Positions 53,337 to 61,852 of a stretch of 64,000 nucleotides of DNA are shown one piece after another (the first letter of the stretch is position 1; each line of letters opens with the position of its first letter). Below the pieces are notes generated by a model. It was given only the letters and a program-made list of their open reading frames with translations. It had not been told where the DNA came from and ran no database searches. This stretch comes from Streptomyces sp. NBC_00691 (lineage in GTDB: Bacteria > Actinomycetota > Actinomycetes > Streptomycetales > Streptomycetaceae): positions 2,148,501-2,212,500 of the forward strand of contig NZ_CP109007.1 in assembly GCF_036226665.1 (NCBI RefSeq), in the 5' to 3' direction. The translations under genes and the position numbers were made by a program.

Positions 53337-54291
53337 CTCGGCTCTCCTTGTCGGCGGTCTCGACATCGGCGGTCGCGACATCAGCGGGCGCGACATCAGC
53401 GGTCGCGGAAGAAACGGTCGCGGCGTGGCCAGGCGCGGCGTGGCCAGGCGCGGCGTGGCCAGGCGCGGCGTCGGCGGTCGCGGTGACGGTCGCGGTGACG
53501 GCGGTCGCGGTGGCGGTCGCGGCCCTGACCGTCGCGGAATTCACGGTCGCCGCGTCCAGGAAGGCGGGGCGCTCCCCGCCGCCGTGCACGAGCAGCGAGG
53601 CGCCCGTGACGTAGGCCGCCCGGTCGGAGGCGAGGAAGACGGCGGCCTCCCCGATCTCGTCCGGCGCGGCGAGCCGGCCCAGGGGTACCGTCCGGCCGAC
53701 GGCGGCGATCCCGGCCTCGTCGCCGTAGTGGAGGTGGGACAGTTCGGTCTCCACCATGCCGAGGACCAGGGTGTTGACCCGTACCTCGGGGGCCCATTCG
53801 ACGGCCATCGAGCGGGCGAGGTTCTCCAGGCCCGCCTTGGCCGCGCCGTAGGCGGCCGTGCCCGGGGAGGGCCGGGTGCCGCTGACGCTGCCGATCATGA
53901 CGACGGCGCCGCGTGAGGCCCGGAGGAGCGGGTGGGCGGCGAGGCTGACGGTGAGCGGGGCGGTGAGGTTCAGCTCGACCACGCGCGCGTGGCGTTCGGC
54001 GCCGTCCTCTCCCAGGAGGCGGTACGGGGTGCCGCCCGCGTTGTTGACGAGGGCGTCGAGCCGTCCGTACTCCCTGGCGAAGCCGGTGAGGAACTCCCGT
54101 ACGGCGGCGGGTTCCCGCAGGTCGACGGGGTGGAACGCGGCGGTGCGGCCGGCCGCTTCGACCGGTGCGTCCGGGTGTCTGCGGGCGCAGACGGCGACCC
54201 GGGCGCCGGCCCGCAGGAAGGCGCGGGCGATGCCCGCGCCGACGCCGCGGGTTCCGCCGGTGACGAGCACGACCCTCCCGTCCAGCTCCAT
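53323..54291 (-). CDS. SDR oxidoreductase, Rv3549c-like, with repeat-coded tail
   Basis: 322 residues; the family usually has about 255. NAD(P) motif VTGGTRGVGAGIA, LVNNAGG and catalytic IGSVSG...YGAAKAG are intact, and the fold ends near residue 255 at LVHGGGERPAFLDAA. The last 60 residues consist of Ala/Thr/Val runs and (GHAAP)n coded by short tandem DNA repeats (53345-53530), then run 14 bases into the next gene. The tail is probably disordered. Divergent from echA20 over the KstR2-like operator; GGAGGAAGG lies about 10 bases before the ATG. Position corresponds to Rv3549c. Confidence 0.84.
   Translation of the reverse strand: MELDGRVVLVTGGTRGVGAGIARAFLRAGARVAVCARRHPDAPVEAAGRTAAFHPVDLREPAAVREFLTGFAREYGRLDALVNNAGGTPYRLLGEDGAERHARVVELNLTAPLTVSLAAHPLLRASRGAVVMIGSVSGTRPSPGTAAYGAAKAGLENLARSMAVEWAPEVRVNTLVLGMVETELSHLHYGDEAGIAAVGRTVPLGRLAAPDEIGEAAVFLASDRAAYVTGASLLVHGGGERPAFLDAATVNSATVRAATATATAVTATVTATADAAPGHAAPGHAAPGHAATVSSATADVAPADVATADVETADKESRDGSV
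53345..53530. repeat. 15-bp and shorter tandem repeats in the SDR gene tail
   Basis: Three copies of GGCGTGGCCAGGCGC (around 53428-53473) plus degenerate GCGACATCAGCGG-like units (53354-53405) and GGTCGCGGT-type runs (53470-53525). The period of 15 keeps the reading frame, giving repeated GHAAP and similar peptides in the SDR C-terminus. Confidence 0.8.
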
Positions 54292-54322
54292 CGGCTGCTA
54301 CCTTCCTCCCCAGAGGGTACCT

Positions 54323-54336
54323 AACAAACGTTTGGT
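54323..54336. promoter_or_regulatory. KstR2-like operator
   Basis: AACAAACGTTTGGT fits the recalled mycobacterial KstR2 consensus AnCAAGnnCTTGnT at every fixed position except the symmetric G and C, which are A and T here. The core CAAACGTTTG is a perfect palindrome. It lies in the 66-base gap between the divergent SDR and echA20 genes, where KstR2 binds in M. tuberculosis. Only one such site is seen in the window; kstR2 itself lies 7.5 kb downstream. Confidence 0.72.
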
Positions 54337-54357
54337 GGAAAGGTAGCTGATCCACTC

Positions 54358-55107
54358 ATGGGTGTCTGCACCTCGCGCCCCACTCCGGGCGTGGCCCTGG
54401 TCACCGTCGACTTCCCGCCCGTCAACGCCCTGCCCGTGAAGGGCTGGTACGCGCTCGCCGACGCCGTCCGCACCGCGGGCCGCGACCCCGAGGTCCGCTG
54501 CGTCGTGCTCACCGCCGAGGGCCGCGGCTTCAACGCGGGCGTCGACATCAAGGAGTTGCAGCGCGACCAGGGACACACCTCCCTGATCGGCGCCAACAGC
54601 GGCTGCGCCGAGGCCTTCGCCGCCGTCTACGAGTGCGAGGTGCCGGTCGTCGCCGCGGTCGCCGGACACTGCCTGGGGGGCGGCATCGGGCTCGTCGGCA
54701 ACGCCGACGCGATCGTCGCCGCCGAGGACGCCGTCTTCGGACTGCCCGAGCTGGACCGGGGCGCGCTCGGCGCCGCCACCCATCTGGCGCGGCTCGTGCC
54801 CCAGCACCTGATGCGGACGCTCTACTACACCTCGCGGACCGCGACCGCCGCCGAACTGCAGGCCCACGGCTCGGTCTGGCAGGTGGTGCCGCGCGCCGGA
54901 CTGCTCGACGCGGCCCTCGGGCTGGCGGGCGAGATCGCCGCCAAGGACGGCAGTCTCCTGCGGCTCGCCAAGGCCGCGCTCAACGGCATCGACCCCGTGG
55001 ACGTCCGGCGCAGCTACCGCTTCGAACAGGGCTTCACCTTCGAGGCCAATCTCAGCGGTGTCGCCGACCGGGTCCGCGACACCTTCGGGAAGGAGAGCTC
55101 CCCGTGA
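54358..55107 (+). CDS. echA20: Enoyl-CoA hydratase family ring hydrolase EchA20
   Basis: 249 residues of the crotonase fold. GRGFNAGVDIKELQRDQG and AVAGHCLGGGIGLVGNADAIVA form the oxyanion hole and CoA pocket, with FGLPELDRGALGAATHL after it. In M. tuberculosis EchA20 (Rv3550) hydrolytically opens steroid ring D of the HIP-derived CoA ester. Identity here rests on sequence style and on the following ipdA-ipdB-ipdC genes. It is first in an operon of overlapping genes: its TGA overlaps the ipdA GTG by four bases (GTGA). The start is close to the operator; GGAAAGG lies about 14 bases upstream. Confidence 0.88.
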   Translation: MGVCTSRPTPGVALVTVDFPPVNALPVKGWYALADAVRTAGRDPEVRCVVLTAEGRGFNAGVDIKELQRDQGHTSLIGANSGCAEAFAAVYECEVPVVAAVAGHCLGGGIGLVGNADAIVAAEDAVFGLPELDRGALGAATHLARLVPQHLMRTLYYTSRTATAAELQAHGSVWQVVPRAGLLDAALGLAGEIAAKDGSLLRLAKAALNGIDPVDVRRSYRFEQGFTFEANLSGVADRVRDTFGKESSP

Positions 55108-55970
55108 ACCGGCGGACAGCGAGGACGGACAAGGTACTGACCCCCGAGGACGTGGTGGCCGGGCTCCGCTCCGGCATGACGATCGGGATCGGCGGCTGGG
55201 GCTCGCGGCGCAAGCCGATGGCCCTGGTCAGAGCGGTGCTCCGGTCCGGGATCGGCGATCTCACAGTGATCTCGTACGGCGGCCCGGACGTCGGACTGCT
55301 CGCGGCCGCCGGCCGGATCCGGCGGCTCGTCACGCCCTTCGTGACCCTGGACTCCATCCCCCTCGAACCCCACTACCGGGCCGCGCGCGAGCGCGGTGCC
55401 TTCGAACTCACCGAGCTCGACGAGGCGATGTTCATGTGGGGGCTGCACGCCGCCGCCAACCGGCTGCCCTTCCTGCCGGTACGGGCCGGCCTCGGCTCCG
55501 ACGTGATGCGGGTCAACCCCGGCCTGCGGACCGTCACCTCCCCCTACGAGGACGGCGAGGAGTTCGTCGCCGCGCCCGCACTGCGGATGGACGCCGCCCT
55601 GGTCCACCTCAACCGCGCCGACCGGCTCGGGAACGGCCAGTACCTCGGCCCCGACCCGTACTTCGACGACCTGTTCTGCGAGGCGGCCGACACGGCGTAC
55701 GTCTCCTGCGAGCGGCTGGTGGACTCTTTCGGGGCCGACACCGTCCCCCAGACCCTCCTCGTCAGCCGCCACAGCGTCACCGGCGTCGTCGAGACCCCGA
55801 ACGGGGCCCACTTCACCTCCTGCGTCCCCGACCACGACCGCGACGAGCCGTTCCAGAGGCTCTACGCGACCACCCCCTGGCCCGAGTTCGCCGAACGCTT
55901 CCTCTCGGGCAAGAACGAGGACGACTACCAGGCGGCCGTCCAGGCCTGGCACAAGGAGCAGCGGAAGTGA
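55104..55970 (+). CDS. ipdA: IpdA, alpha subunit of steroid ring-C hydrolase
   Basis: 288 residues of the CoA-transferase family I alpha fold (LTPEDVVAGLRSGMTIGIGG, then WGSRRKPMALVRAV). IpdA and IpdB form a heterotetramer that hydrolyses the last carbocyclic ring in cholesterol C/D-ring breakdown rather than transferring CoA. FMWGLHAAANRLPFLPVRAG and GSDVMRVNPGLRTVTSPYED are as I recall for this subfamily. The GTG start overlaps the echA20 stop and the stop overlaps the ipdB start, so all are translationally coupled. Confidence 0.88.
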   Translation: MNRRTARTDKVLTPEDVVAGLRSGMTIGIGGWGSRRKPMALVRAVLRSGIGDLTVISYGGPDVGLLAAAGRIRRLVTPFVTLDSIPLEPHYRAARERGAFELTELDEAMFMWGLHAAANRLPFLPVRAGLGSDVMRVNPGLRTVTSPYEDGEEFVAAPALRMDAALVHLNRADRLGNGQYLGPDPYFDDLFCEAADTAYVSCERLVDSFGADTVPQTLLVSRHSVTGVVETPNGAHFTSCVPDHDRDEPFQRLYATTPWPEFAERFLSGKNEDDYQAAVQAWHKEQRK

Positions 55971-56713
55971 CGACCGACGCGACGACGACGGCGACGGCGA
56001 CGGCGACCAGCCGGGCCGAGTACTGCGTGATCGCCTGCGCCGAGGCCTGGCGCGACAACGGCGAGGTGCTCGCCAGCCCCATGGGCCTGATCCCCTCCTT
56101 CGGCGCCCGCCTCGCCCGGCGCACCTTCTCCCCCGACCTCCTCCTCACCGACGGCGAGGCGCTGCTCGTCGGCCTCGACGGGCGGCCCGAGGGCTGGCTG
56201 CCGTACCGCAGGCACCTCACCATGGTCACCGGCGGCAAGCGGCACGTGATGATGGGCGCCAGCCAGATCGACCGGTACGGCAACCAGAACATCTCCTGCG
56301 TCGGGGACTGGGAGCGGCCGACCCGGCAGCTCCTCGGCGTGCGCGGCGCGCCCGCCAACACCCTGAACAATCCGGTGAGTTACTGGATCCCCAGGCATTC
56401 GACCCGGGTCTTCGTCGAGCGGGTCGACGTGATCTGCGGTGTGGGTTACGACCACGCCGTCGGGCCGTACCACCGCCTCCCCCGGGTGGTGACGGACCTC
56501 GCCGTCCTGGACTTCGAGACGCCCGGGCACGCGATGCGGCTCGCGTCCGTGCATCCGGGCGTCACCGTCGACGAGGTCCGTGCGGCCACCGGCTTCGAGC
56601 TGGTGATCGGCGAGGACGTGCCCTGCACCCGCGAGCCCACCGCCGAGGAACTCCGGCTGATCCGGGAGGTCATCGACCCGGGCGGGCTGCGCGACCGCGA
56701 GGTCAGGTCCTGA
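55967..56713 (+). CDS. ipdB: IpdB, beta subunit of steroid ring-C hydrolase
   Basis: 248 residues. A Thr/Ala-rich start (residues 2-14, from a short ACG/GCG repeat in the DNA) precedes the CoA-transferase beta fold: YCVIACAEAWRDNGEVLASP, GLIPSFGARLARRTFSPDLL, MMGASQIDRYGNQNISCVG and FVERVDVICGVGYDHAVGPY. Partner of IpdA. The start GTG overlaps the ipdA stop (GTGA) and the TGA overlaps the ipdC ATG by one base. Residue 14-16 (SRAEYC) is where similarity to the family begins, so the true start could be slightly different. Confidence 0.88.
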   Translation: MTTDATTTATATATSRAEYCVIACAEAWRDNGEVLASPMGLIPSFGARLARRTFSPDLLLTDGEALLVGLDGRPEGWLPYRRHLTMVTGGKRHVMMGASQIDRYGNQNISCVGDWERPTRQLLGVRGAPANTLNNPVSYWIPRHSTRVFVERVDVICGVGYDHAVGPYHRLPRVVTDLAVLDFETPGHAMRLASVHPGVTVDEVRAATGFELVIGEDVPCTREPTAEELRLIREVIDPGGLRDREVRS

Positions 56714-57765
56714 TGGAGACCGCTCTGACCACGCTGGTCGGGGTCCGCCACCCGCTCGTGCAGACCGGTATGGGCTGGGTCGCCGGACCCCGGCTCGTCT
56801 CCGCCACCGCGAACGCGGGCGCGCTCGGCGTCCTCGCCTCCGCCACGATGACCGTGGAGGAGCTGCGCGCCGCCGTCCGCGAGGTGCGGTCCCGCACCGA
56901 CCGGCCCTTCGGCGTGAATCTGCGTGCCGACGCCGGGGACGCCCGCGAACGGGTCCGGATCATCGTCGACGAGGGCGTACGGGTCGCCTCCTTCGCCCTC
57001 GCGCCGTCCCGGGACCTGATCGCCGAGCTCAAGGACGCCGGGGTCGTCGTGATCCCCTCGGTCGGCGCCCGGCGGCACGCCGAGAAGGTGGCCGGCTGGG
57101 GCGCGGACGCGGTGCTCGTCCAGGGCGGCGAGGGAGGCGGCCACACCGGCGAGGTCGCGACGACCGTCCTGCTGCCGCAGGTGGTGGACGCCGTCGACAT
57201 CCCGGTGATCGCGGCGGGCGGCTTCCGCGACGGACGCGGACTGGTCGCCGCCCTCGCCCACGGCGCGGCGGGCATCGCCATGGGCACCCGCTTCCTGCTG
57301 ACCTCCGACTCGACCGTGCCGGAGGCGGTGAAGGCCCGGTATCTGGCGGCCACCGTCAAGGACGTCACCGTGACCACGGCCGTCGACGGGCTGCCGCACC
57401 GGATGCTCCGCACCGAACTCGTCGCCTCCCTGGAGCACGCCGGGCGGGTACGGTCCCTGGCCCGGGCGCTGCGCCGGGCGGCCGGCTTCCGCAGGATCTC
57501 CGGACTGTCCTGGCCCGCGATGATCCGTGACGGCCTGGCCATGCGCCACGGCAAGGACCTGTCCTGGAGCCAGGTCCTGCTCGCCGCGAACACCCCGATG
57601 CTGCTGCGGGCGTCCATGGTCGAGGGCCGCACCGACCTCGGCATCATGGCCGCCGGCCAGGTCGCGGGGGTGATCGACGACCTGCCCAGCTGCGAGGAAC
57701 TGGTCACCCGGATCATGGCGGAGGCCGCGCAGGTCCTGCGGACGCTCCCGCACCCCGAGAAGTGA
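56713..57765 (+). CDS. ipdC: IpdC, nitronate-monooxygenase-like flavin reductase
   Basis: 350 residues. TIM-barrel of the NPD/nitronate monooxygenase family: VQTGMGWVAGPRLVSATANA, GGEGGGHTGEVATTVLLPQV, IPVIAAGGFRDGRGLVAAL and MGTRFLLTSDS bind FMN. In M. tuberculosis IpdC (Rv3553) acts in HIP breakdown as a double-bond-forming or reducing flavoenzyme on a CoA thioester. The long C-terminal part (SWPAMIRDGLAMRHGKDLSW) is characteristic of this subgroup. Last gene of the echA20-ipdABC operon. Next gene is 54 bases downstream. Confidence 0.88.
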   Translation: METALTTLVGVRHPLVQTGMGWVAGPRLVSATANAGALGVLASATMTVEELRAAVREVRSRTDRPFGVNLRADAGDARERVRIIVDEGVRVASFALAPSRDLIAELKDAGVVVIPSVGARRHAEKVAGWGADAVLVQGGEGGGHTGEVATTVLLPQVVDAVDIPVIAAGGFRDGRGLVAALAHGAAGIAMGTRFLLTSDSTVPEAVKARYLAATVKDVTVTTAVDGLPHRMLRTELVASLEHAGRVRSLARALRRAAGFRRISGLSWPAMIRDGLAMRHGKDLSWSQVLLAANTPMLLRASMVEGRTDLGIMAAGQVAGVIDDLPSCEELVTRIMAEAAQVLRTLPHPEK

Positions 57766-57819
57766 CCCACACGCCGCACCGCAACCCTCAACCCCCCTGA
57801 GCCGCAAAGGAGTCCGGCC

Positions 57820-58722
57820 GTGCACCTGTCTCGACGCGCGCTGCTCACCGCCACCGGCGCCACCGCCCTGCTCGGCGCCCTGCCCACGGAGGCGGTCGCC
57901 CGCCCCCGGTTCCCGCAGACGCCCCCGATCCGGCGGATCCCGCTCCAGGGCGCCGTCAACGTCCGCGACCTCGGCGGCTACCCCACGTACGACGGGAGCC
58001 GGGTCCGGTACGGCCTCGCCTACCGGGGCGACCACCTCGCCAAGCTGACCGACGCGGACGTGACCACGCTCGCCGGGCTCGGCCTCGGCACCGTGGTCGA
58101 CCTGCGGATCCCCCTGGAGGTCGGCTACGACGGCGCCGACCGGCTGCCGGCCGGTGCGGTCCCGGTCCCCCGGCCCGTCACCGACAACGGCCTGTTCGGG
58201 CAGCTGCTCACCGCGATCGGCTCGCGCGACCCGGTACGGCAGGAGGAGATGCTGGGCGGCGGACGGGCCGCCGCGTTCATGCGCGAGGTGTACCGGACGT
58301 TCGTCACCGACCCGGCGAACCGGGCCGCCTTCGCGGCGACCCTGCGGGACCTGGCCGATCCCCGGCGGGGGCCGCTGCTCCTGCACTGCACCTCGGGCAA
58401 GGACCGCACGGGCTGGACCGGCTGGCTGCTGCTCACGCTCCTCGGCGTGCCCGACGCCTTCGCCCGCGCGGACTACCTGGCCTCCAACACCTTCCGCGCC
58501 GCGTCCGACGCACGGGTGCGGGAGGGATTGAAACAGGCCGGGCTCATGCAGAACCCGGCCCTGATCATTCCGCTCCAGGAGGTGCGGGCGGAGTACCTCG
58601 ACACCGCCCTGGAGCAGCTGCGCTCCTCGTACGGGAGCGTGTTCCGCTACGTGTCGGACGGCCTCGGCCTGGAGTTCCGCGCGCTGCTGGCGCTGCGCGA
58701 ACGGCTGGTGCCCGCGGCCTGA
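57820..58722 (+). CDS. Exported tyrosine/serine phosphatase (Y_phosphatase3)
   Basis: 300 residues. A twin-arginine signal (LSRRALLTATGATALLGALP) precedes a dual-specificity phosphatase: QGAVNVRDLGGYPTYDG opens the domain and LLHCTSGKDRTGWTGWLL is the CX5R phosphate loop (catalytic Cys and Arg) near residue 188. It would dephosphorylate proteins or phosphoinositides outside the membrane. GTG start with AAAGGAG upstream. It has no counterpart in the mycobacterial HIP cluster. Its last 76 bases overlap the convergent helicase gene. Confidence 0.88.
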   Translation: MHLSRRALLTATGATALLGALPTEAVARPRFPQTPPIRRIPLQGAVNVRDLGGYPTYDGSRVRYGLAYRGDHLAKLTDADVTTLAGLGLGTVVDLRIPLEVGYDGADRLPAGAVPVPRPVTDNGLFGQLLTAIGSRDPVRQEEMLGGGRAAAFMREVYRTFVTDPANRAAFAATLRDLADPRRGPLLLHCTSGKDRTGWTGWLLLTLLGVPDAFARADYLASNTFRAASDARVREGLKQAGLMQNPALIIPLQEVRAEYLDTALEQLRSSYGSVFRYVSDGLGLEFRALLALRERLVPAA

Positions 58723-60380
58723 CGCCCGGAGCGGCCCGCACCGGCGCCCGCGGCGGCGGCACGTCCGCCGCCCGTGCCGGAGCCGGCACCCCGGCCGCCG
58801 CCGGACGCGCGGCCCGAGCCACCGGCGGAGCCGGCGGTGCGGCCCGCGGAGCCCGACGCACGGCCCGAGGAGCCCGCGGCGCGGCCCGAGGCCGTGCCCG
58901 TGGCTCCGGAACGGCCCGCGCCCGTGCCCGTACCGGCCGTGCCCCCGGCCGGGGCGGAACGGCGACGACGACCGGAGGAGGAACGGCCACCGGCGGCACC
59001 GGACCCGGCCGGCTTGCGCGGCTGGGTCGGCTGCGGGATCTCGACGACGACCGGGACGCCCGAGGGCTCCCGCGCGCCGGTCAGCTCGGCGAGCTGCTCG
59101 TCGCTGGACTTGATCTGCGCCGTGCGGGGGCTGATGCCCGCGTGCGACATCAGTCGGCCCATGTCGCGCTTCTGCTCGGGCAGCACCAGGGTGAAGACGC
59201 TGCCGGACTCACCGGCGCGGGCGGTGCGGCCACCGCGGTGCAGGTAGTCCTTGTGGTCCATCGGCGGGTCGACGTTGACGACCATGTCGAGGTCGTCGAC
59301 GTGGATGCCTCGGGCGGCCACGTTCGTGGCGACGAGCGTGGTGACCTGGCCGCTCTTGAACTGGTCCAGGGTCCGGTTGCGCTGCGGCTGCGAGCGGCCG
59401 CCGTGCAGGCCGGAGGCCCGTACACCGTTGGCGAGGAGCCGCTTGACCAGCCGGTCCACGGACCGCTTGGTGTCCAGGAAGAGGATCGTGCGGCCGTCGC
59501 GGGCCGCGATCTTCAGCGTGACGGCCTTCTTGTCGGTCTCGTCCATCACGTACAGGACGTGGTGCTCCATCGTCGTGACCGCGCCGGCCGACGGGTCGAC
59601 GGAGTGGACGACCGGGTCGTCGAGGAACATCTTGACCAGCCGGTCGACGTTCCGGTCGAGGGTGGCCGAGAACAGCAGGCGCTGCCCGCCCGGCTCGACC
59701 TGCTTCAGCAGCTTGGTGACCTGCGGCAGGAAGCCCATGTCGGCCATCTGGTCGGCCTCGTCGAGGACGGTGACGGAGACCTGGTCCAGGCGGCAGTCGC
59801 CGCGGTCGATGAGGTCGTGGAGCCGGCCGGGCGTGGCGATGAGGATCTCGGCGCCGCGCCGCAGCGCGGACGACTGCCGGCTGATCGACATGCCGCCGAC
59901 GACCGTGGTGATGCGCAGCCGCAGCGCGGAGGCGTACGGGGTGAGCGCGTCGGTCACCTGCTGGGCGAGCTCGCGGGTGGGCACCAGGACGAGCGCGAGC
60001 GGCGCGCCCGGCTCGGCGCGGCGGCCGGCCGAACGGGCCAGGATCGCGAGTCCGAACGCGAGGGTCTTGCCGGAGCCGGTACGCCCCCGGCCGAGCACGT
60101 CACGGCCGGCCAGCGAGTTCGGAAGGGTCGCGGCCTGGATCGGGAACGGCTCCGTGACGCCCTGCTCGCCCAGGGTCCGCAGCAGGCCCTCGGGCATGTC
60201 GAGGTCGGCGAAGGCGGCCACCGCGGGCAGGGCGGGCGTCACCGTCTCCGGCGGCGTGAACTCGCTCGGCGGCGGGGGCGCGGAGGGACGGCGCCCTCCG
60301 CGGGAGGCCTTCGGCTGTGACGTGGACTTCGCCTGGGCGGTGCGGGGGCTGCGCTTGTGAGGGCGTTCGGAGCGGGTCAT
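58647..60380 (-). CDS. DEAD-box RNA helicase with Gly/Ser/Arg-rich tail
   Basis: 577 residues. Basic disordered start, then the RecA-like core (about 65-430): Q-motif EPFPIQAATLPNSLAGRDVL, Walker A GRTGSGKT, PTRELAQQV, TPGRLHDL, DEAD as VLDEADQMADMGF, SAT motif LLFSATLD and motif VI HRGGRTARAG. Residues about 475-577 are a Gly/Ala/Ser/Arg-rich tail (GGRSSSGRRRR, SGRASGSAGRTAGS) that probably binds RNA. It remodels RNA, often in cold or ribosome assembly. The ATG at 60380 follows a structured, repeat-containing 5' region. The last 25 codons lie antisense over the phosphatase gene, so tail and phosphatase C-terminus constrain each other. Confidence 0.9.
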   Translation of the reverse strand: MTRSERPHKRSPRTAQAKSTSQPKASRGGRRPSAPPPPSEFTPPETVTPALPAVAAFADLDMPEGLLRTLGEQGVTEPFPIQAATLPNSLAGRDVLGRGRTGSGKTLAFGLAILARSAGRRAEPGAPLALVLVPTRELAQQVTDALTPYASALRLRITTVVGGMSISRQSSALRRGAEILIATPGRLHDLIDRGDCRLDQVSVTVLDEADQMADMGFLPQVTKLLKQVEPGGQRLLFSATLDRNVDRLVKMFLDDPVVHSVDPSAGAVTTMEHHVLYVMDETDKKAVTLKIAARDGRTILFLDTKRSVDRLVKRLLANGVRASGLHGGRSQPQRNRTLDQFKSGQVTTLVATNVAARGIHVDDLDMVVNVDPPMDHKDYLHRGGRTARAGESGSVFTLVLPEQKRDMGRLMSHAGISPRTAQIKSSDEQLAELTGAREPSGVPVVVEIPQPTQPRKPAGSGAAGGRSSSGRRRRSAPAGGTAGTGTGAGRSGATGTASGRAAGSSGRASGSAGRTAGSAGGSGRASGGGRGAGSGTGGGRAAAAGAGAGRSGRQAAGTSRSRSASSARNSRPRPSDT

Positions 60381-60415
60381 GCGTGCCTTTCTGGCCGGTG
60401 CTCGCGGCACAGCCA

Positions 60416-60442
60416 GGGCCCGCACCTGCACGGTGCGGGCCC
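60416..60442 (-). promoter_or_regulatory. Stem-loop in the DEAD-box helicase leader
   Basis: A perfect 11-bp stem (GGGCCCGCACC at 60416-60426 pairing with 60432-60442) with a 5-base loop, ending 36 bases upstream of the helicase start codon. DEAD-box helicase genes of the CsdA/DeaD type often have long structured leaders that control expression in the cold; that parallel is inference. Confidence 0.5.
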
Positions 60443-60534
60443 CGGCTGCTCTACCCGGAACACGCGATACGGGCCCCGGCTGTTTCTCCCGGAACGCGCG
60501 GTACGAGCCCCGGATGTCTCTACCGGAACAATAG
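60437..60534. repeat. Three 34-bp direct repeats upstream of the helicase gene
   Basis: Units at 60437-60470, 60471-60504 and 60505-60534 share GGGCCCCGGCTG, a CTAC/CTCC CCGGAAC segment and CGCGGTAC-like ends; the third is more diverged and shorter. The first overlaps the leader stem-loop. They occupy the gap between fadA6 and the helicase gene together with about 100 bases of unremarkable sequence. Confidence 0.75.
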
Positions 60535-60636
60535 TGCGCCCCGGAACCTTCCCGCCCCTCCCGACCGATGCCCGGACGGATCAGACCTGCCCAGCGCGGT
60601 GCGACGTGGTCGACCTCACAGCGGAACGGTGCCGGA

Positions 60637-61794
60637 TCAGAGCCTTTCGATGATCGTGACGTTCGCCTGGCCGCCGCCCTCGCACATGGTCTGGAGGCCG
60701 TAGCGGCCTCCGGTGCGCTCCAGCTCGTGGAGGAGGGTCGTCATCAGCTTCGCGCCGGTCGCGCCGAGCGGGTGGCCCAGGGCGATCGCGCCGCCGTTGA
60801 CGTTGACCCGGGCCGGGTCGGCGCCGGTCTCCTTCAGCCAGGCGAGGACGACCGGCGCGAAGGCCTCGTTGATCTCGACGAGGTCGATGTCGTCGATGGT
60901 CAGACCGGTCTTCTTGAGCGCGTGCGCGGTCGCGGGTATCGGCCCGGACAGCATCCGGATCGGATCCTCGCCGCGCGCCGAGAGGTGGTGGATCCGGGCC
61001 CGGGGGGTGAGCCCGTGCTCCCGTACGGCCCGCTCGCCGGCCAGGAGCAGTGCCGCCGCCCCGTCGGAGACCTGGGAGGAGCAGGCGGCGGTGATGGTGC
61101 CGCCCTCGACGACGGGCCGGAGCCCGGCCATCTTCTCGGCGCTGGTGTCGCGGCGCGGCCCCTCGTCGACGGTGACGTCGCCGTACGCCACGGTCTCCCG
61201 CGCGAAGCGGCCGCCGTCGATCGCGCGGAGCGCCCGCTCGTGCGAGCGAAGGGCGAATTCCTCCTGGTCGTGGCGGGTGATCCGCCATTTCTCGGCGATC
61301 AGCTCGGCGCCGTGGAACTGGTTGACGGGCGCGTCGCCGTACCGGGCGCGCCATCCCTCGCTGCCGTGGAAGGGTCCGCCGGTGAGGCCGAGGGGCTCGG
61401 CGGCCTGCCGGGAGGCGAAGGCGATGGGGATCATCGACATGTTCTGGACGCCGCCGGCGACGACGAGGTCCTGGGTGCCGGACATCACCGCCTGGGCGGC
61501 GAAGTGCACGGCCTGCTGGGACGAGCCGCACTGGCGGTCCACGGTCACCCCGGGGACCTCCTCGGGGAGGCCGGCGGCCAGCCAGGCCGTCCGGGCGATG
61601 TCGCCGGCCTGCGGCCCGACGGTGTCGAGGCAGCCGAGGACGACGTCGTCGACGGCGGCCGGGTCGATCCCCGACCGGATGACGAGGGCCTTGAGGGCGT
61701 GGGCGCCGAGGTCCGCCGGGTGGACGGCCGAGAGGCCGCCTCCTCGGCGCCCCACGGGTGTGCGGACCGCTTCGACGATGTAGGCCTCGGGCAT
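60637..61794 (-). CDS. fadA6: Acetyl-CoA acyltransferase (thiolase) FadA6
   Basis: 385 residues. Thiolase with the acylated cysteine in VTVDRQCGSSQQAVH (near residue 88), the catalytic His in ALGHPLGATGAKL and second cysteine in TMCEGGGQAN. NEAFAPVVLAW is also conserved. FadA6 (Rv3556c) cleaves the beta-ketoacyl-CoA made after ring opening in steroid C/D-ring catabolism. The ATG at 61794 has GGAGGAG 6 bases upstream. The kstR2 gene lies 58 bases upstream on the same strand, as in M. tuberculosis. Confidence 0.92.
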   Translation of the reverse strand: MPEAYIVEAVRTPVGRRGGGLSAVHPADLGAHALKALVIRSGIDPAAVDDVVLGCLDTVGPQAGDIARTAWLAAGLPEEVPGVTVDRQCGSSQQAVHFAAQAVMSGTQDLVVAGGVQNMSMIPIAFASRQAAEPLGLTGGPFHGSEGWRARYGDAPVNQFHGAELIAEKWRITRHDQEEFALRSHERALRAIDGGRFARETVAYGDVTVDEGPRRDTSAEKMAGLRPVVEGGTITAACSSQVSDGAAALLLAGERAVREHGLTPRARIHHLSARGEDPIRMLSGPIPATAHALKKTGLTIDDIDLVEINEAFAPVVLAWLKETGADPARVNVNGGAIALGHPLGATGAKLMTTLLHELERTGGRYGLQTMCEGGGQANVTIIERL

Positions 61795-61852
61795 GGCGAC
61801 TCCTCCGGTGGGTCGGGTGGGGCGCACGGGCCGGTGCCGGGACCGTGCGTGG

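Noticed and set aside
56446..58386. Minus-strand frame opposite ipdC and the phosphatase
   Set aside because: Antisense of two genes with clear catalytic motifs.
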